Assembly (NCBI GenBank): GCA_022701475.1
Contig: JAKOOI010000333.1
Coordinates: 1-14,241 of the forward strand
Source of the DNA: Weeksellaceae bacterium
GTDB taxonomy: Bacteria > Bacteroidota > Bacteroidia > Flavobacteriales > Weeksellaceae
Length of the DNA stretch: 14,241 nt
Direction of reading: 5' to 3'
Below, in pieces: positions 12,154 to 14,241 of this stretch; the first letter of the stretch is position 1; every line of letters starts with the position of its first letter. The position numbers were made by a program, and so were the translations under genes. Below the pieces are notes generated by a model, which saw nothing but the letters and a program-made list of their open reading frames with translations, did not search any database and was not told the DNA's origin.

Positions 12154-13239
12154 ATGAAAAAAATAATACTCGGACTTTTAGTAGTTACCTCCCTGATAAG
12201 CCAGTCCTGCATAAACGACAATGAAGACCCGGTAGCGGTTTCTCCTATCCAGGGAAGTATTGCAGACCCGTTGGTGGGCGGGCCTACGGAGCCTAACCAA
12301 GTCTGGTTTGATTTAAGCGAAAACAAATCTGCTATTACCAAAAGAACGGAATGGGATCTTGCATTTTATTCAGGCAGTACCTTTAAAGTTATTTTAAATT
12401 CATCCATCATGATGGCAGCCGGAAAAATTCCGGGTGCTACCAATATAGATCTTGTCACCGAAGCCGATGTTTCAGCACTTAAGACACAAGTGCAGGTAGC
12501 CAATTTTAATCCTTCCAATGAAGTATATATTGATGATGTAAAAGGAAATTTCCCGAATGGATATACGGCAGTCGAAGAAATTAAAGCTGAAGACTCACAA
12601 AACGCAGTCTATTTGCTGAATTTGGGTAAAGAAATCTATACGGGAACCGTAGCGGAAGGAGCCGTAGCCACGTCCGGAGATGCCCGCGGATGGATGAAAA
12701 TCCAAATCGTGAGATCTGGTGAAGGATATATAATCAAGTATGCAGAGCTGAATGCAACAGAGCATAAAAAAATTACAGTTGTCAAAAATACCGCCTATAA
12801 TTACAATTTCATAAGTCTGAAGAATGATAAAGAAGTATCCATCCAGCCAGAAAAGAAAAAGTGGGACCTGTGTTTTACTGTTTTTACCAATATTATTGAT
12901 GGAGCAGGGAGCTATATCTTTGCAGATTTTGTTACCCATAATAATGTAGGCGGTGTAGGGGCTTATGAAGTGGCTGTAGCTTCCGGATCAGGTGTTGAAG
13001 CATACAATAACTTTAAAGCATCGGATATTGATCCTGCTAAATTCGTTTATGACGATCACAGGATCATAGGTGCCAATTGGAGAAATCCTGTAGGGACAAA
13101 TGGGTTGGAAGTATATGGAAACCGTTTTTATGTTATCAAAGATGCAAGCGGATATTACTTTAAACTTAGATTTACAAGGCTTACGAAAAGCGGAACCAAG
13201 GAAAGAGGCTACCCTCAGTTCGAATACAAACCTTTATAA
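12154..13239 (+). CDS. hmuY: HmuY-family heme-binding surface lipoprotein
   Basis: A 361-residue lipoprotein. The signal peptide (MKKIILGLLVVTSLISQSC) ends in Cys19, followed by INDNEDP; acidic residues here resemble the surface-export signal of Flavobacteriia lipoproteins. HmuY landmarks are WDLAFY (67-72), WDLCFTVF (237-244) and GYYFKLRFTRL (about 333-343), with the family's usual end GYPQFEYKPL. In P. gingivalis HmuY takes heme from host proteins and passes it to the HmuR receptor, and the gene order receptor-hmuY here is the same. The length exceeds the roughly 215 residues of P. gingivalis HmuY because of an extended middle. The ATG at 12154 is chosen over a TTG at 12148. Heme ligands cannot be assigned by eye. 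Confidence 0.88.
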   Translation: MKKIILGLLVVTSLISQSCINDNEDPVAVSPIQGSIADPLVGGPTEPNQVWFDLSENKSAITKRTEWDLAFYSGSTFKVILNSSIMMAAGKIPGATNIDLVTEADVSALKTQVQVANFNPSNEVYIDDVKGNFPNGYTAVEEIKAEDSQNAVYLLNLGKEIYTGTVAEGAVATSGDARGWMKIQIVRSGEGYIIKYAELNATEHKKITVVKNTAYNYNFISLKNDKEVSIQPEKKKWDLCFTVFTNIIDGAGSYIFADFVTHNNVGGVGAYEVAVASGSGVEAYNNFKASDIDPAKFVYDDHRIIGANWRNPVGTNGLEVYGNRFYVIKDASGYYFKLRFTRLTKSGTKERGYPQFEYKPL

Positions 13240-13262
13240 TACAATCAAATAATAAGTAGATC

Positions 13263-14141
13263 ATGAAAAAATTCATTCTTGCCGTCTCCGTGCTGGTTGC
13301 CGTATATTCCTGCAAAAAAGAGGAAGGCACCAAAACAGGAAATGCTACGGAACTAAGCCAGGAAACGCCCAGATCCAATAATAAAATCATTACCCTGAAC
13401 GGAGGAATTACGGAAATCGTTGCGGCTCTGGGCCATGAAAAAGAAATTGTAGGAACGGATGTCACCAGTACCTATCCGGAATCACTGAAAGCGACGGCCA
13501 AAGACCTGGGACACGTACGGTCTATGACCATTGAGCCGATTATGGCCGTTTCCCCGACCCTGATTTTAGCTTCGGATAAGGACATCAACCCTGCACTGCT
13601 GGGGAAAATAAAGTCTTCCGGAATTAAAACCGAGGTATTCAGTCAGGAATTTACGGTAGACGGAACCAAAAAGCTCATCGCTGATGTAGCCAAAACCATC
13701 GGAAGCAACGATTACCGGAAGCTGAACGATAAAATCGATGCCGATCTGAAACAGATCCGGCCGATGGCCAAAAAGCCGAAAGTCCTGTTCATCTACGCCA
13801 GAGGGAATATGCTGATGGTTTCCGGAAAAAATACACCGATGGCTTCTTTAATTGAAATTGCCGGCGGAGAAAATGCCGTAAACGATTTCGAAGATTTTAA
13901 GCCGTTAACCCCGGAAGCCGTTGTAAAAGCAAACCCTGATGTGCTGTTTTTCTTTACCAGCGGGCTACAGGGTGCCGGAGGAAATGAAGGGGCTTTAAAA
14001 ATGCCGGGGGTTTCACAGACCAACGCCGGGAAGAACAAGAAAATTATTGCCATGGACGGAGGCCTGGTTTCAGGTTTCGGACCGAGACTGGGAGAAGCTG
14101 CGGTTGGATTAAACAAACTGCTCATTGAGAACACGAAGTAA
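13263..14141 (+). CDS. hmuT: Heme ABC transporter substrate-binding lipoprotein
   Basis: A 292-residue class III solute-binding protein (HmuT/HutB/ChuT type) that hands heme to a FecCD-type permease. The lipoprotein signal ends at Cys17 (VAVYSC). Family landmarks are NGGITEIVAALG (46-57), IVGTDVTSTYP (62-72), the LGHVRSMTIEPI stretch (82-93), FIYARGNMLMVSG (176-188), FKPLTPEAV (212-220) and FGPRLGEAA (272-280). Tyr71 of the YP motif is the likely heme ligand by analogy with HmuT/ChuT. It lies 23 bases after hmuY and overlaps the next gene by 17 bases, so it is part of the same operon. Oddly, CKKEEG after the lipid anchor resembles a surface lipoprotein export signal, although the protein should face the periplasm. 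Confidence 0.92.
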   Translation: MKKFILAVSVLVAVYSCKKEEGTKTGNATELSQETPRSNNKIITLNGGITEIVAALGHEKEIVGTDVTSTYPESLKATAKDLGHVRSMTIEPIMAVSPTLILASDKDINPALLGKIKSSGIKTEVFSQEFTVDGTKKLIADVAKTIGSNDYRKLNDKIDADLKQIRPMAKKPKVLFIYARGNMLMVSGKNTPMASLIEIAGGENAVNDFEDFKPLTPEAVVKANPDVLFFFTSGLQGAGGNEGALKMPGVSQTNAGKNKKIIAMDGGLVSGFGPRLGEAAVGLNKLLIENTK

Positions 14142-14241
14142 ATTATACGTTTACGTCAGCATAAGTGCCATACTGCTTGCTTTTATAGCAGTATGGTCGC
14201 TTAATACCGGAGTTTATGATTTCGGAGGGAAATCCGCTTTT
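14125..14241 (+). CDS. FecCD-family heme ABC permease, 5' end only
   Basis: The first 39 codons of a gene that runs off the right edge, reading MRTRSKLYVYVSISAILLAF and on through IAVWSLNTGVYDFGG. Basic residues followed by a hydrophobic helix and SLNTG are typical of the start of FecCD/BtuC-type permeases (HmuU). The frame is closed upstream by TAA at 14110-14112, and between there and the window end it has no ATG, so TTG at 14125 is the only sensible start. That gives a 17-base overlap with hmuT and suggests translational coupling. Identification rests on a short fragment plus context; substrate heme is inferred from the neighbours. Confidence 0.7.
   Translation, partial: MRTRSKLYVYVSISAILLAFIAVWSLNTGVYDFGGKSAF

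Overview
The window looks like chromosomal DNA of a Flavobacteriia member, most likely Chryseobacterium or a close relative. The reasons are TAnnTTTG-type -7 boxes (the Bacteroidetes promoter signature), almost no Shine-Dalgarno sequences, type IX secretion (T9SS) C-terminal sorting domains, and HmuY-type heme lipoproteins. The genus call is inference from style; no phylogenetic marker gene is present.

Region 1 (about 1-4640, + strand) is a sulfate assimilation cluster: an Rrf2-family regulator, APS reductase (cysH), the two ATP sulfurylase subunits (cysD, cysN) and a TauE/SafE-type membrane anion carrier. CysH carries the four cysteines of the [4Fe-4S] APS-reducing type, and neither a cysC gene nor a CysC domain is present, so the route encoded here is sulfate to APS to sulfite. 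Sulfite reductase must lie elsewhere. A pair of inverted heptamer-repeat tracts separates cysD from cysN.

Region 2 (about 4640-7610) has a small ABM-type monooxygenase gene (+), an NmrA-like NAD(P)-binding protein gene and a Crp/Fnr-family regulator gene (both -), and 856 bases without a convincing gene. The intergenic DNA is rich in REP-like palindromes built on GGCTTTAGCC and AAATGGGCT, plus a second heptamer tract.

Region 3 (about 7610-14241) is a heme acquisition locus. On the + strand lie a TonB-dependent receptor, a HmuY-family lipoprotein, a HmuT-like heme-binding lipoprotein, and the start of a FecCD-type permease that opens on a TTG codon overlapping the previous gene and runs off the window. 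Divergent on the - strand are two T9SS cargo proteins: a second HmuY-like protein carrying a T9SS sorting domain, and a 260-residue adhesin-like protein. Both - genes and the + operon are driven from two near-identical 69-bp promoter modules (61/69 identities, no gaps) containing TTATTTAGAAT/ATTCTAAATAA inverted repeats that look like iron-responsive operators. One module is truly divergent; in the other, the outward + arm has no gene and a degraded -7 box.

The model that best fits is that secreted proteins capture hemoprotein or heme, the HmuY lipoprotein and TonB receptor carry heme across the outer membrane, and HmuT plus the FecCD permease carry it across the inner membrane. All functional statements come from motifs and context; no database search was run.
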